Assembly: GCA_016929335.1 (NCBI GenBank)
Contig: JAFGIY010000216.1
Coordinates: 1-64,000, forward strand
Reading direction: 5' to 3'
Source: Acidobacteriota bacterium
GTDB taxonomy: Bacteria > Acidobacteriota > UBA6911
DNA length: 64,000 bases
Below are positions 41,393 through 50,700 of the stretch, in pieces. Both the position numbers and the translations under genes were made by a program. Numbering within the stretch: position 1 is the stretch's first letter; the number at the start of each line of letters is the position of its first letter. Under the pieces are notes generated by a model. That model was not told the origin of the DNA. It did no database searches and saw nothing but the letters and a program-made list of their open reading frames with translations.

Positions 41393-41832
41393 TGTTGCCT
41401 CCTATCCGCCGCAACGATGTCTGCCGGTGAAGGAGACTCGCTCGTCAACCGTATCGCCTCGGCTAATAGACGCGCCGGCTCTACAGGCTTTGCAAGGAAA
41501 AGATTGGCGGGGAGCCACCCTGCTTCAGGATCGACTCGGAAAGACGGTAAATCCGTATAAATACTGGATACCACAATCACGGGCGTCCGGCTTAACGCCG
41601 GCATCCGCCGCATCTCCTGAAGAACGAAAAAACCCTCGGTCCTCTCCGACATCATGACGTCGAGAAGAATCAGATCCGGTTCTATGGCTTTGGCCAGCTC
41701 GATTCCTTCCCGACCGCTCGCTGCGCTTCGAACCTTAAAACCGGAAGATTCCAGAAGGGTTTGAATTGCTCTTACAAAGTCCCTGTCATCATCGATGATC
41801 AGTACTGTTTTGGATTCACTCATTGTTTTCAC
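41389..41832 (-). CDS. Single-domain response regulator, coupled to hydrogenase genes
   Basis: About 145 residues made of a receiver domain and a short tail. It has the acidic pair IDDDRDF (near 14-18), the phospho-accepting Asp in LILLDVMM (about 57), Ser in VVVSS and Lys in LFLAKPVEP. No DNA-binding or enzymatic output follows. The start may be GTG at 41832, preceded by GAGG, or ATG at 41823. It overlaps the end of the preceding kinase gene by 8-17 bases and its stop overlaps the hydB ATG, an arrangement tying signalling to hydrogenase expression. It may act by binding a partner protein. Confidence 0.85.
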   Translation of the reverse strand: MKTMSESKTVLIIDDDRDFVRAIQTLLESSGFKVRSAASGREGIELAKAIEPDLILLDVMMSERTEGFFVLQEMRRMPALSRTPVIVVSSIYTDLPSFRVDPEAGWLPANLFLAKPVEPARLLAEAIRLTSESPSPADIVAADRRQQ

Positions 41833-43000
41833 CAGATATAGCCTCTGTTAAATGACTGCCTGCCGTTTCTTCGGCGGACCCCACTTCCTTCTTTGGCTCG
41901 GCAACCGGAAGCTTGACAATAAAAGTTGTGTATTCCCCCTCTTTGCTGTCCAATTCAATGGAACCGCCCAATTCATCGACGATTTTCTTGCAGATGACCA
42001 AGCCAAGTCCTGTCCCTGGAATATTTTGAGTTTCCTGGCTTCTCACTCGAGAAAACTCCTCAAACAGATGCGGCCGGAACGATTCGGGTATCCCCAGTCC
42101 CGTATCACTCACCTCGACATGAACCCATTTGTCGTCGCCGGCGGCACGCACCATAACTGTTCCCCCGGCGATGTTGTATTTGACCGCATTGCTTACAAGA
42201 TTGCCGAACAGCATGCTGAGGCTGACGGCATCACCGCACACGGGCTTAAGCCCCGGCGCTATCTCGAAGCTCAGGCTCAAATTCTTGGAGGAAGGCAGTT
42301 GCTGATATTCCTCCACGATATTCTCTATGATCATTCCAATATCCGCTGACGCATTTCGATCGCAAAGAGACCCCCGATCCAGCTTGGCCATCATCAGCCA
42401 GTCGTGGATCAGGTTGAGCATTTCGCTGATGCGGGCCTGGGAACGGGAAATCCATTCCAGGGTCTCTCCATGGAATTGATCCTTGCAGGTATAGAGCAAA
42501 ACATCCAGGTACTGCTTAACCGCAGCCAGAGGACCCTTGAGCTGATGGGAAACGAGAGTGACGAACTTCCGTTCGACTTCCTCCTTCTGCTTGCGCAGAA
42601 GCTGGGCTTCTCGAGCCAGATGCCAGCGCTCGAAACCGCGCTCGATGATCAACCGGAGTTCACTCGGGGTGAAGGGCTTGGGCAGGAAATCGTAAGCCCC
42701 CATTTTCATGGCATCGACGGCCGTTTCAATTGTCGCGTAGCCCGTGATTACCACAATCACCACATCCGGATCGATCTTCCGAACGATTTTAATAACTTCG
42801 AAACCATCAAGCTCCGGCATTTTTATATCGACGACCAGGAGCGGAGGGCTGACTTGCTTCAGACGCTCGATGCCGTTTATGCCGCTCGCGAAGGTCTCGA
42901 CTTCATAACCCGACTTTTTAAGAATCTGCTCACAGGATAGCCGTATTATCTCGTCGTCATCGATTACGAAGACAGTATTCTCTTGAATGGTTTTCGCCAT
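41816..43000 (-). CDS. Receiver-histidine kinase hybrid (REC at N-terminus), first gene of hydrogenase operon
   Basis: A 394-residue cytosolic protein. An N-terminal receiver domain has FVIDDDEII, LLVVDIKMPELDG with the phospho-accepting Asp (about 56) and FLPKPFTP. A coiled coil leads to HisKA with LVSHQLKGPLAAVK (His about 152) and a HATPase with GNLVSNAVKYN, DTGLGIP and GTGLGLVICK. There are no membrane segments or sensor domains, so its input must come from another protein, perhaps the membrane kinase further down the operon. It is a reversed hybrid kinase that could pass phosphate to the small receiver protein that follows. Confidence 0.87.
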   Translation of the reverse strand: MAKTIQENTVFVIDDDEIIRLSCEQILKKSGYEVETFASGINGIERLKQVSPPLLVVDIKMPELDGFEVIKIVRKIDPDVVIVVITGYATIETAVDAMKMGAYDFLPKPFTPSELRLIIERGFERWHLAREAQLLRKQKEEVERKFVTLVSHQLKGPLAAVKQYLDVLLYTCKDQFHGETLEWISRSQARISEMLNLIHDWLMMAKLDRGSLCDRNASADIGMIIENIVEEYQQLPSSKNLSLSFEIAPGLKPVCGDAVSLSMLFGNLVSNAVKYNIAGGTVMVRAAGDDKWVHVEVSDTGLGIPESFRPHLFEEFSRVRSQETQNIPGTGLGLVICKKIVDELGGSIELDSKEGEYTTFIVKLPVAEPKKEVGSAEETAGSHLTEAISGENNE

Positions 43001-43623
43001 ATTAGCCTTTGAAGAATACTCCGGATCTATCCTCTATTCTGCCCTCCAGTGGGGATTCACCTGACAGTCCTCGCTCACCCGGTGCCCATTCGCCGGCTTC
43101 AAGAGACGCTGTTCATACTCCGGGCATTCATTAAGCCCACACAGGTTCTTCACTCTCTACTTTAAGGAGCATTTTGAACCTGCCTGACGAACATAACAGA
43201 ATTTCAGGTATTTTCGTCAGGTTAGTAATCCGTAGCGCGCATCTCAACTCTGAAATCCCGATGGTAGTGGAGATACGGCACAAGCGGAATCAAGGACGTC
43301 CTCGCCCGTCCTTCCTGCATTGCCAATCGCTCTTGGTGCTGAGGATTGCACTTCGGAGGGCATCGCTTGTAATGCAAATTCATCAACAGCGACACTATTA
43401 CAATTAAACCTAAAAACAGGACTGAGTCAAGACCTTACTGATGACAAATCCATATGAATTTTCAGGGCTAAAATCATGGATTTCGCACTGTTACGCATCC
43501 CAAGTCACCGCGACTTTTACCCTCTCCATCCCTGCATCAGGCCATACTGAATTCTCCGCAGCAGAGATTCTCTGTGTCGGTTGAATTCCGGCGATTTATC
43601 GGCACCTATTCCCCGGATTTCCT
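43001..43623. other. Upstream region of the hydrogenase operon
   Basis: No gene is supported. It should contain the promoter for the minus-strand hydrogenase operon. The only clear structure is the hairpin at 43183-43221. No -24/-12 (sigma-54) promoter was recognised. Confidence 0.5.
43183..43221 (-). promoter_or_regulatory. Inverted repeat upstream of the hydrogenase operon
   Basis: CCTGACGAA and TTCGTCAGG form nine-base perfect arms around a 21-base loop, about 185 bases before the first operon gene. It could be a regulator's binding site or a hairpin. No second copy was noticed in the window. Confidence 0.4.
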
Positions 43624-43963
43624 GGACACCCAACGCTTCTTTCCAACTGATTCGGATTGAGCCCTCTGCCGTGGAAGCTTTGGTGGGTGTCCCCGATTAT
43701 CATTTCTTGAACACCCAACGATTCTTTCCAACTGATTCGGATTGAGCCCTCTGCCGTGGGAGCTTTGGTGGGTGTCCCCGATTGTCATTTCCCGGACACC
43801 CAACGATTCTTTCCAACTGATTCGGATTGGGCCCTCTGCCGTGGAAGCTTTGGTGGGTGTCTCCGATTGTCATTTCCCGGACACCCAACGATTCTTTCCA
43901 ACTGATTCGGATTGGGCCCTCTGCCGTGGAAGCTTTGGTGGGTGTCCAGAATTGTCCTTATTT
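43624..43963. repeat. Four tandem copies of an 85-bp palindromic unit
   Basis: Units begin at 43624, 43709, 43794 and 43879 with a constant 85-base period; the last unit is cut short after GGTGTCC. Copies differ at only a few positions. Each starts with GGACACCCA (GAACACCCA in unit 2) and ends with its complement TGGGTGTCC, about 70 bases apart, so each unit can fold into a long hairpin. An inner CTTTCCA...TGGAAG pairing adds to the stem. The period is not a multiple of three and open frames across it have no ribosome sites, so it is non-coding. It lies between the hydrogenase operon promoter region and a small zinc-ribbon gene. Confidence 0.9.
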
Positions 43964-44079
43964 CTAGCCGCCCGTATTCACAAATTCGGGAAATCGTCTT
44001 CTGAATCCTGTATTCTGTGTTCTGTATCCGATGTAGTTTGCTCAGTGAGTTACCAAACAGGCGATATTAAGGAAGAATT

Positions 44080-44388
44080 ATGGCACAACCAAAGAACAGC
44101 GACATTTCGATTGATTGTCCGTGCTGTGGTGCGCATTTGTCCATCGATGCAAAGCTGCGCAAAGTCATAAGCTATGAAGCCCCGCCTCCGAAACGCAGCT
44201 CTCTCGACTTGGATCAAGCGGCCTCGCTTCTCAAGGAGCAGGCAGCAAGGCGAGAGGCGATATTCCAGCAGAGCTCGGAGGATATAAAAATTCAGTCCCA
44301 GTTGCTTGAGCGCAAGTTCGAGGCGGCATTGGAGAAAAGCAAGGATGAACCCATTCGCAAACCTACGCGGGACATTGACTTAGACTAA
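44080..44388 (+). CDS. Small zinc-ribbon protein
   Basis: A 102-residue protein. The N-terminal half contains IDCPCCGAHLSIDAKLRKV, one CxxC pair of a zinc-ribbon-like knuckle. The C-terminal half is a charged helical stretch (DLDQAASLLKEQAARREAIF onward), probably a coiled coil. It has AGGAAGAATT as a ribosome site. No known function; such small proteins are widespread in Acidobacteria-like genomes. It is the only gene between the 85-bp repeat array and the ferredoxin gene. Confidence 0.6.
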   Translation: MAQPKNSDISIDCPCCGAHLSIDAKLRKVISYEAPPPKRSSLDLDQAASLLKEQAARREAIFQQSSEDIKIQSQLLERKFEAALEKSKDEPIRKPTRDIDLD

Positions 44389-44428
44389 GCCTCCGGGAGT
44401 GTTTTAACATGATATTTTCGGGACCAGG

Positions 44429-44478
44429 ATCGGCATCGGGGTTGAGATAGAGTCTTGAGAACTCGCTCCGATGCCGAT
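44429..44478 (+). repeat. Eleven-base inverted repeat after the zinc-ribbon gene
   Basis: ATCGGCATCGG (44429-44439) and CCGATGCCGAT (44468-44478) are exact complements around a 28-base loop, 40 bases past the zinc-ribbon gene stop. There is no T-run after it. It may help stop transcription or stabilise the RNA. Confidence 0.5.
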
Positions 44479-44608
44479 TTCGATCCCGCCCCCGATAATT
44501 GCCTCCGCAGCTATTTTCCGAACAGGTATTGCCTCAATAGTGAAACCGGATTACATTTAAGGCGCTCTTTTTCAGAATCAGTAAGGTATTTTTAAACCAG
44601 GAGGGGAT

Positions 44609-44857
44609 GTGGGCAACTCTGACCGTGGCGATGTTCAAATCGCCATTCATTTGTGTAAGGGGTGCTCCCTTTGCATTGCGGCGTGTCCAAAGGGCGTTTT
44701 AACCCAGGGCACAACACTAAACCGCCAGGGCTATCACGCTGTTACCTATAGCGGATCCGGATGTACGGGCTGCGGCATCTGTTTTTATGTCTGTCCGGAA
44801 CCCGGTGCTATAACGGTTCGTGTTCGCAAAGAGGACAAAGACAAACCCGCGGCCTAG
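44609..44857 (+). CDS. korD: Ferredoxin-like delta subunit of 2-oxoacid:ferredoxin oxidoreductase
   Basis: An 82-residue protein with a GTG start preceded by AGGAGGGG. Two [4Fe-4S] binding motifs are present: [14 protein letters not shown] (about 16-29) and [15 protein letters not shown] (about 52-66). KorD-type subunits accept electrons inside four-subunit 2-oxoacid oxidoreductases. The alpha and beta-gamma genes follow within the same transcription direction after 153 bases, so it is the first gene of the cluster. Confidence 0.85.
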   Translation: MGNSDRGDVQIAIHLCKGCSLCIAACPKGVLTQGTTLNRQGYHAVTYSGSGCTGCGICFYVCPEPGAITVRVRKEDKDKPAA

Positions 44858-45010
44858 ACTGCAGGGCGGATCAGCGTATAACGTCCCGGTGGCGGGACGG
44901 AAAAACTGAATTAATTCGAAGCTATAATCCAGCGTGAATCCGGACAATAGAGTTAATATTAAGGCGGATACGAGGCAGGCTTTATATATGTAGAATCTTG
45001 GAGGCGATTC

Positions 45011-46075
45011 ATGCGCCAGCTGGTCAAGGGGAATGAAGCAGTAATTCGAGGGGCGGTCGCGGCAGGATGCAAGGCCTATTTTGGTTATCCAATCACGCCG
45101 GCGAGCGAGATTGCTGAAACCGCATCGGTGCTTTTGCCTGAAAACGGAGGCGTCTTTATCCCTGCTGAAAGCGAGCTTGGGGCTATTCAAATGGTTTATG
45201 GAGCATCATCCGCCGGTATGAGGGCAATGACGGCGTCTTCAGGGCCGGGAATCAGCCTCATGCAGGAAGGGGTCTCCTACATGGCAGGGGCAGAGCTTCC
45301 CGGAGTCATTGTGGATGTAATGCGCGCCGGACCGGGACTCGGGAACCTGGGTGTCGAGCAGGGCGACTATCTTCAGTTGACAAAGGGCGGAGGGCATGGC
45401 AATTACCACACCCCTGTTTTCGCACCCAATTGCGTTCAGGAAATGTGCGACCTGACTATCCATGCTTTTGAGGTGGCGGATCGCTATCGAAATCCTGTCT
45501 ATGTGCTGGCCGACGGCGCCCTCGGTCAGATGATGGAGCCCCTGGAAATACCCAAAAACGTTCAAAGCGAGCCGGAGAAGCCCTGGGCGATTGCCGGCAC
45601 GGCAGCTACCCGGAAGAACCTCATCACTTCCATCTTTCTCGAACATGCGTTGCAGGAAATTCTCATCACCAGGCTTGAGGAAAAGTACCGGGAAATTGAG
45701 GAAAAGGAAGTTCTATGGGAAGAGGTTTTTACCGAAGATGCAGAACTCCTCATCGTCGCCTACGGCATCAGCAGCCGGATTGCCCGTGCCGCATTGGAGA
45801 TCGCCCGCGCAGATGGCGTTAAGCTGGGACTTCTTCGCCCAATCAGCCTTTATCCCTTTCCTATGAAGCGCTTGCGTCAATTGGCCGGCAAAGCCTATGC
45901 CATAATGGTTTTTGAGCTCAGCAGCGGCCAGATGGTCCAGGATGTCCGCTTGTCGGTAGGCGGAATAACTCCTATAGAGCTTCTCAGACGAACCGGCGGA
46001 ATGATGCCGACAGCCGAAGAGGTCGTCCAGGCTGTTAAAAAATTGGAGAAAGAGTGTGTGGGAAATCAAGCATAG
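45011..46075 (+). CDS. korA: 2-oxoacid:ferredoxin oxidoreductase alpha subunit
   Basis: A 354-residue alpha subunit of the KorA/VorB type. It has GNEAVIRGAVAAGCKAYFGYPITPASEIAE split between the start and about residue 35, which is the pyrimidine-binding part of the TPP site, then TASSGPGISLMQEG and the domain that ends near residue 350. It shares the active site with the beta subunit. The enzyme decarboxylates a 2-oxoacid to an acyl-CoA and reduces ferredoxin, or the reverse. Substrate (2-oxoglutarate, branched-chain or other oxoacids) cannot be read from the sequence. The end overlaps the next gene by 20 bases. Confidence 0.9.
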   Translation: MRQLVKGNEAVIRGAVAAGCKAYFGYPITPASEIAETASVLLPENGGVFIPAESELGAIQMVYGASSAGMRAMTASSGPGISLMQEGVSYMAGAELPGVIVDVMRAGPGLGNLGVEQGDYLQLTKGGGHGNYHTPVFAPNCVQEMCDLTIHAFEVADRYRNPVYVLADGALGQMMEPLEIPKNVQSEPEKPWAIAGTAATRKNLITSIFLEHALQEILITRLEEKYREIEEKEVLWEEVFTEDAELLIVAYGISSRIARAALEIARADGVKLGLLRPISLYPFPMKRLRQLAGKAYAIMVFELSSGQMVQDVRLSVGGITPIELLRRTGGMMPTAEEVVQAVKKLEKECVGNQA

Positions 46076-47498
46076 CAAATCCGCAGCTTTTTATGACCGG
46101 TATGAACGCAAAGGCGGCAATACCGAGATAACTCATTACTGCCCGGGATGCGGTCATGGCGTCCTTCATAAGCTGATCGCCGAAGCAATTGACGATCTGG
46201 GCATTCAGGACCGCAGCATCCTGGTGGGTCCGGTCGGATGCTCCATATTTATGTACTATTATATGGATGTCGGCAACATTTCCGCCTCTCACGGAAGAGC
46301 CCCTGCCGTTGCTACCGGCGTCAAACGGATGCGCCCTGATGCCATCGTTTTCTGCTATCAGGGAGACGGGGATCTTGCGGCAATCGGCGGGAATGAGATC
46401 CTGCACGCAGCGAACCGTGGCGAAGACATCACGGTTTTTTTCATCAATAATGGGATCTATGGCATGACAGGCGGGCAGATGGCTCCCACGACACCGATCG
46501 GGCAGAAAACCACGACCTCTCCGCGGGGGCGCGCCTATGAGGTCGAGGGCCCGCCCTTGCGCGTTTGCGAGCTTCTGGCAACATTGGACGGCCCTTCCTA
46601 CATCGAGCGGGTTGCGTTAACGGATGCCAAGAATCATATGCGCGCCAGAAAAGCCGTCCGTAAAGCATTTCAGAATCAGATAGAAAAGCGCGGTTTCTCT
46701 TTTGTAGAGGTTCTGACTGCCTGCCCAAGCGGCTGGAAGGTGTCGCCCACGGAAGCGATTCATTGGGTTGAAAAGAACATGATCCCGGTCTTCCCACTAA
46801 ATGTTTTTAGGGATCGCGACTCGAAGCTGGCAACTCCATCCGCCCCTCCGAAGGAAAAAGCCTCATCAAAGCCTCAAGCTTCCCCTGAAATTGCAGCGCA
46901 GGCGCCTCCTGCTCAGGGAGCCGTCGCTAAAGGCGAAATCCGGGAAGTGGCAATGACCTTAAGCGGATTTGGCGGCCAGGGCGTTCTCTTTGCAGGCTTG
47001 GCACTGGCGGAAGGCGCGTTACGCGAGAATCTTCAGGTATCATGGATTCCGTCCTATGGGCCCGAGATGAGAGGCGGCACTGCTCATTGTCATGTGCGCG
47101 TTTCGAAGCATCCCATCCCTTCTCCCTGGATCAGCCGTCCCTCAAGTCTCCTGGCTTTTAACCAGCCCTCCATTGAAAAGTTCGCTCATGAGGTCCTGCC
47201 GGGCGGTCTGATTCTTGCAAACTCATCGATGATAGATGCTCTCCCGGACCGTTCGGACGTTCAGATAGTTGGCGTCCCTGCCTACGAGACGGCCACAAAC
47301 CTGGGAAATGCAAAAAACGCGAACCTGATTATGCTGGGAGCGTACCTTGAAATTACAGGCGCAATCGACCAGGATGCAATTCTATCCGCCTTTGTCGAAA
47401 AAGGAGTGAAGCCCGCGGTATTGAAGGGCAACCGTGAAGCAATCGAGGCTGGCCGCCGTCTTGTAAGCGGCACCCGACTCAACTCCAATCTCGCATAG
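46056..47498 (+). CDS. 2-oxoacid:ferredoxin oxidoreductase, fused beta and gamma subunits
   Basis: A 480-residue fusion with a GTG start preceded by GGAGAAAG. Residues 1-270 form the beta subunit: THYCPGCGHGVLHKLIAEA and the TPP-magnesium motif GDGDLAAIGGNE, GTPP partner NNGIYGMTGGQ. Residues about 275-305 are a Pro/Ala/Lys-rich linker (KPQASPEIAAQAPPAQG). Residues 305-480 form the gamma subunit: SGFGGQGVLFAGLALAEGA and YGPEMRGGTAHCHV. Beta and gamma are separate genes in most bacteria, so this is a natural KorB-KorC fusion. It overlaps korA by 20 bases, giving coupled translation. Confidence 0.88.
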   Translation: MWEIKHSKSAAFYDRYERKGGNTEITHYCPGCGHGVLHKLIAEAIDDLGIQDRSILVGPVGCSIFMYYYMDVGNISASHGRAPAVATGVKRMRPDAIVFCYQGDGDLAAIGGNEILHAANRGEDITVFFINNGIYGMTGGQMAPTTPIGQKTTTSPRGRAYEVEGPPLRVCELLATLDGPSYIERVALTDAKNHMRARKAVRKAFQNQIEKRGFSFVEVLTACPSGWKVSPTEAIHWVEKNMIPVFPLNVFRDRDSKLATPSAPPKEKASSKPQASPEIAAQAPPAQGAVAKGEIREVAMTLSGFGGQGVLFAGLALAEGALRENLQVSWIPSYGPEMRGGTAHCHVRVSKHPIPSPWISRPSSLLAFNQPSIEKFAHEVLPGGLILANSSMIDALPDRSDVQIVGVPAYETATNLGNAKNANLIMLGAYLEITGAIDQDAILSAFVEKGVKPAVLKGNREAIEAGRRLVSGTRLNSNLA

Positions 47499-47710
47499 AC
47501 CTTTGAGGTCTGGAGCCTTTAAGTCTTCGAGTTAATTGCCGGTTTTTTGCTCAAAGGCTATAAGAAACGGGGATAAAGTAGCCGAAAATAGCCTTTGGCC
47601 AGGAGCCGTTTGTTGCTCTAGAATGGTCGTTCTGCCTGGAGCGATATCAGGTTTCGAGCAGGGATATCAGCAAAGGTCAGTTTTTTACCTTTTATCATCA
47701 GTGGGGAATT

Positions 47711-50700
47711 ATGACTAGACGGACGGTAACCATCGATGGGAACGAAGCCGCAGCGTATGTGGCCTACAACACTAATGAAGTAATCGCGATATATCCGATT
47801 ACTCCTTCCTCGCCTATGGGTGAATGGGCCGATGCCTGGGCAGCCGAAGGGATTAAAAATATCTGGGGGATGGTTCCATCGGTGACAGAAATGCAGAGCG
47901 AGGGGGGAGCGGCCGGAGCGGTCCATGGGGCGCTTCAAGCCGGCGCCTTAACTACTACCTTCACCGCTTCGCAAGGCCTTCTGCTGATGATCCCCAATAT
48001 GTTCAAAATTGCGGGCGAATTGACTCCTACGGTATTTAATGTAACAGCCAGGACGGTAGCCACCCACGCTTTATCCATTTATGGAGACCACAGCGATGTG
48101 ATGGCGGTCCGATCTACGGGATGGGGGATGCTGGCCTCCAATTCGGTTCAGGAAGTCATGGATACTGCGCTTATAGCCCAGGCCGCCACGCTCGAAGCGC
48201 GCGTTCCGTTTGTGCATTTCTTCGACGGCTTCCGCACATCGCATGAAGTCATGAAAATCGAGCAGCTCACCCTGGACGACATGCGGGCTATGATCGACGA
48301 TAAGCTGGTCCGCGAGCACCGCCTGCGCCGGCTCACGCCGGATAAGCCCGTTCTGAGAGGCAGCGCGCAAAATCCCGATGTCTTCTTCCAGGCAAGAGAA
48401 GCCTGCAATCCTTTCTACATCTCGGCGGCCGCCATCGTTCAAAAAGCCATGGATAAATTCGCTTCCGTCGTCGGCCGGCAGTACCACCTGTTCGACTATG
48501 CCGGAGCTCCTGACGCTGAGCGGGTAATCGTGCTGATGGGATCGGGCGCAGAAGCTGCCGAAGAAACCGTCCACTATCTCAATGCCCGCGGAGAGAAGGT
48601 GGGACTGATTAAGGTCCGCCTATATCGGCCTTTCTCCGGGGAAGCCTTGATTCAAGCCTTCCCCAAGACAACGCGCACCATCGCGGTACTCGATCGAACC
48701 AAAGAACCCGGCGCTTCCGGCGAGCCGCTCTATAAAGATGTAGTAACAGCCATGGCGGAATCGTTCAGCTCCGGCCGCCTGCCCTTCAAAAATTTCCCAA
48801 AGATTATCGGAGGCCGGTACGGCCTTTCTTCAAAGGAATTCACTCCCGCCATGATCAATGGCGTCTATGAGGAAATGAAGAAGAGCAATCCTAAGAATTA
48901 CTTCAGCGTGGGAATCAACGACGATGTCACGAACAATTCAATCGAATATGATCCCAATTTTGCATTGGGCGGAAGCGTTACCAGCTGCCTTTTCTACGGC
49001 CTGGGAGCCGACGGAACGGTCGGGGCGAACAAAAACTCCATCAAAATCATCGGCGAAGATACCCCCAACAGTGCCCAGGGCTATTTTTCTTACGATTCCC
49101 GCAAGTCCGGGACAGTCACGGTCTCGCATTTGCGCTTCGGCGCCAAACCGATCCAGTCCATCTATCTGGTGGATAAAGCCAATTTCGTTGCCTGCCATCA
49201 GTTTGTCTTTCTGGAAAGATACGACATGCTGAAGAGCGCGCTTCCGGGAGCCACATTCCTATTGAACAGCCCCTATGGCCCCGAAGAAGTATGGGACAAA
49301 ATTCCTCGCAGCGTGCAAAAGCAGATAATCGACAAAAAAATCCGTTTCTACGTCATCGATGGATATAAGGTCGCAAAAATGACCGGGATGGGCGCAAGAG
49401 TCAACACAATCATGCAGACCTGTTTCTTTGCTATTTCCGGAGTTCTGCCGAGAGATGAAGCCATTGAAGCCATCAAGCAGTCTATCAAGAAAACCTACGG
49501 AGCCAAGGGAGAGGAAGTCGTAAAGAAGAACTACAAGGCAGTCGAGCAAACGCTCGCCAACCTGTTCGAAGTAAAAGTACCGGCAGAAGCTTCCAGCATT
49601 GTTGAGAAACCTCCCGCGGTCCCTGTTGAAGCCCCCGAATTTGTACAGAAATTTACGGCACGCATCATCGCCGGCGAGGGAGACAGCCTGCCTGTCAGCG
49701 CCTTCTCGGTCGACGGCACCTTCCCGACCGGAACAGCCCAATGGGAAAAACGCAACATCGCTCTCGAAATACCCTCCTGGGATCCCGATGTCTGCATCCA
49801 GTGCGGGAAATGCTCGATCTCCTGCCCGCATGCAACCATTCGCATCAAAGTATATGACGCAAAACTCCTTGAAAAAGCGCCGCCGACATTCAAGCACATG
49901 GAGGCTAAAGGCGGTGAATTCAAGCCGGGGATGAGATACACCATCCAGATCGCGCCGGAAGACTGCACCGGTTGCGGTGTCTGCGTGGATGTCTGTCCCG
50001 CACGGAATAAAAAGGAACCCCGCCGTAAGGCTATAAATATGATCCCGCAAAGCCCTGTCCGGATGCAGGAACGGGAAAATTGGGAATTCTTCCTCAATCT
50101 GCCCGAATACGACCGCCGTTTACTCCGGCTGAGCAGCGTTAAAACCAATCAGATTCTGCAGCCGCTCTTTGAATTCTCGGGAGCTTGCTCCGGTTGCGGG
50201 GAGACTCCTTATATCAAGCTTTTAACCCAGTTGTTCGGCGACCGCGCCCTCATCGCCAACGCCACTGGCTGCTCCTCAATCTATGGCGGTAATCTGCCGA
50301 CCACTCCATACACCTTCAACAGAGACGGCCGCGGCCCGGCATGGAATAATTCTCTTTTCGAAGATAACGCAGAATTCGGCTTGGGGTACCGCTTGACGAT
50401 CGATCAGCAAGCCAGGACGGCGCGCACTCTGATACAGAAGATGACTCCGGAAATCGGCGAGAAACTGGCTTCCGCTTTGCTGAATGCCGAGCAAAATGAC
50501 GAAGCCGGGATCCACGATCAAAGAGGAAGAGTAAAAGAACTGAAGGAGCGGCTGAGCAATATCAAGTCGGAAGACGCAAAAAACCTGGTCAGCATTGCGG
50601 ATTCCCTGATCAAAAGAAGTGTCTGGATTATCGGTGGTGACGGTTGGGCTTACGATATAGGCTATGGCGGATTGGATCACGTTCTGGCTTCCGGCCGCAA

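Noticed and set aside
43624-43963. CRISPR array
   Set aside because: The repeats are contiguous 85-base units with no variable spacers, and no cas genes lie near.
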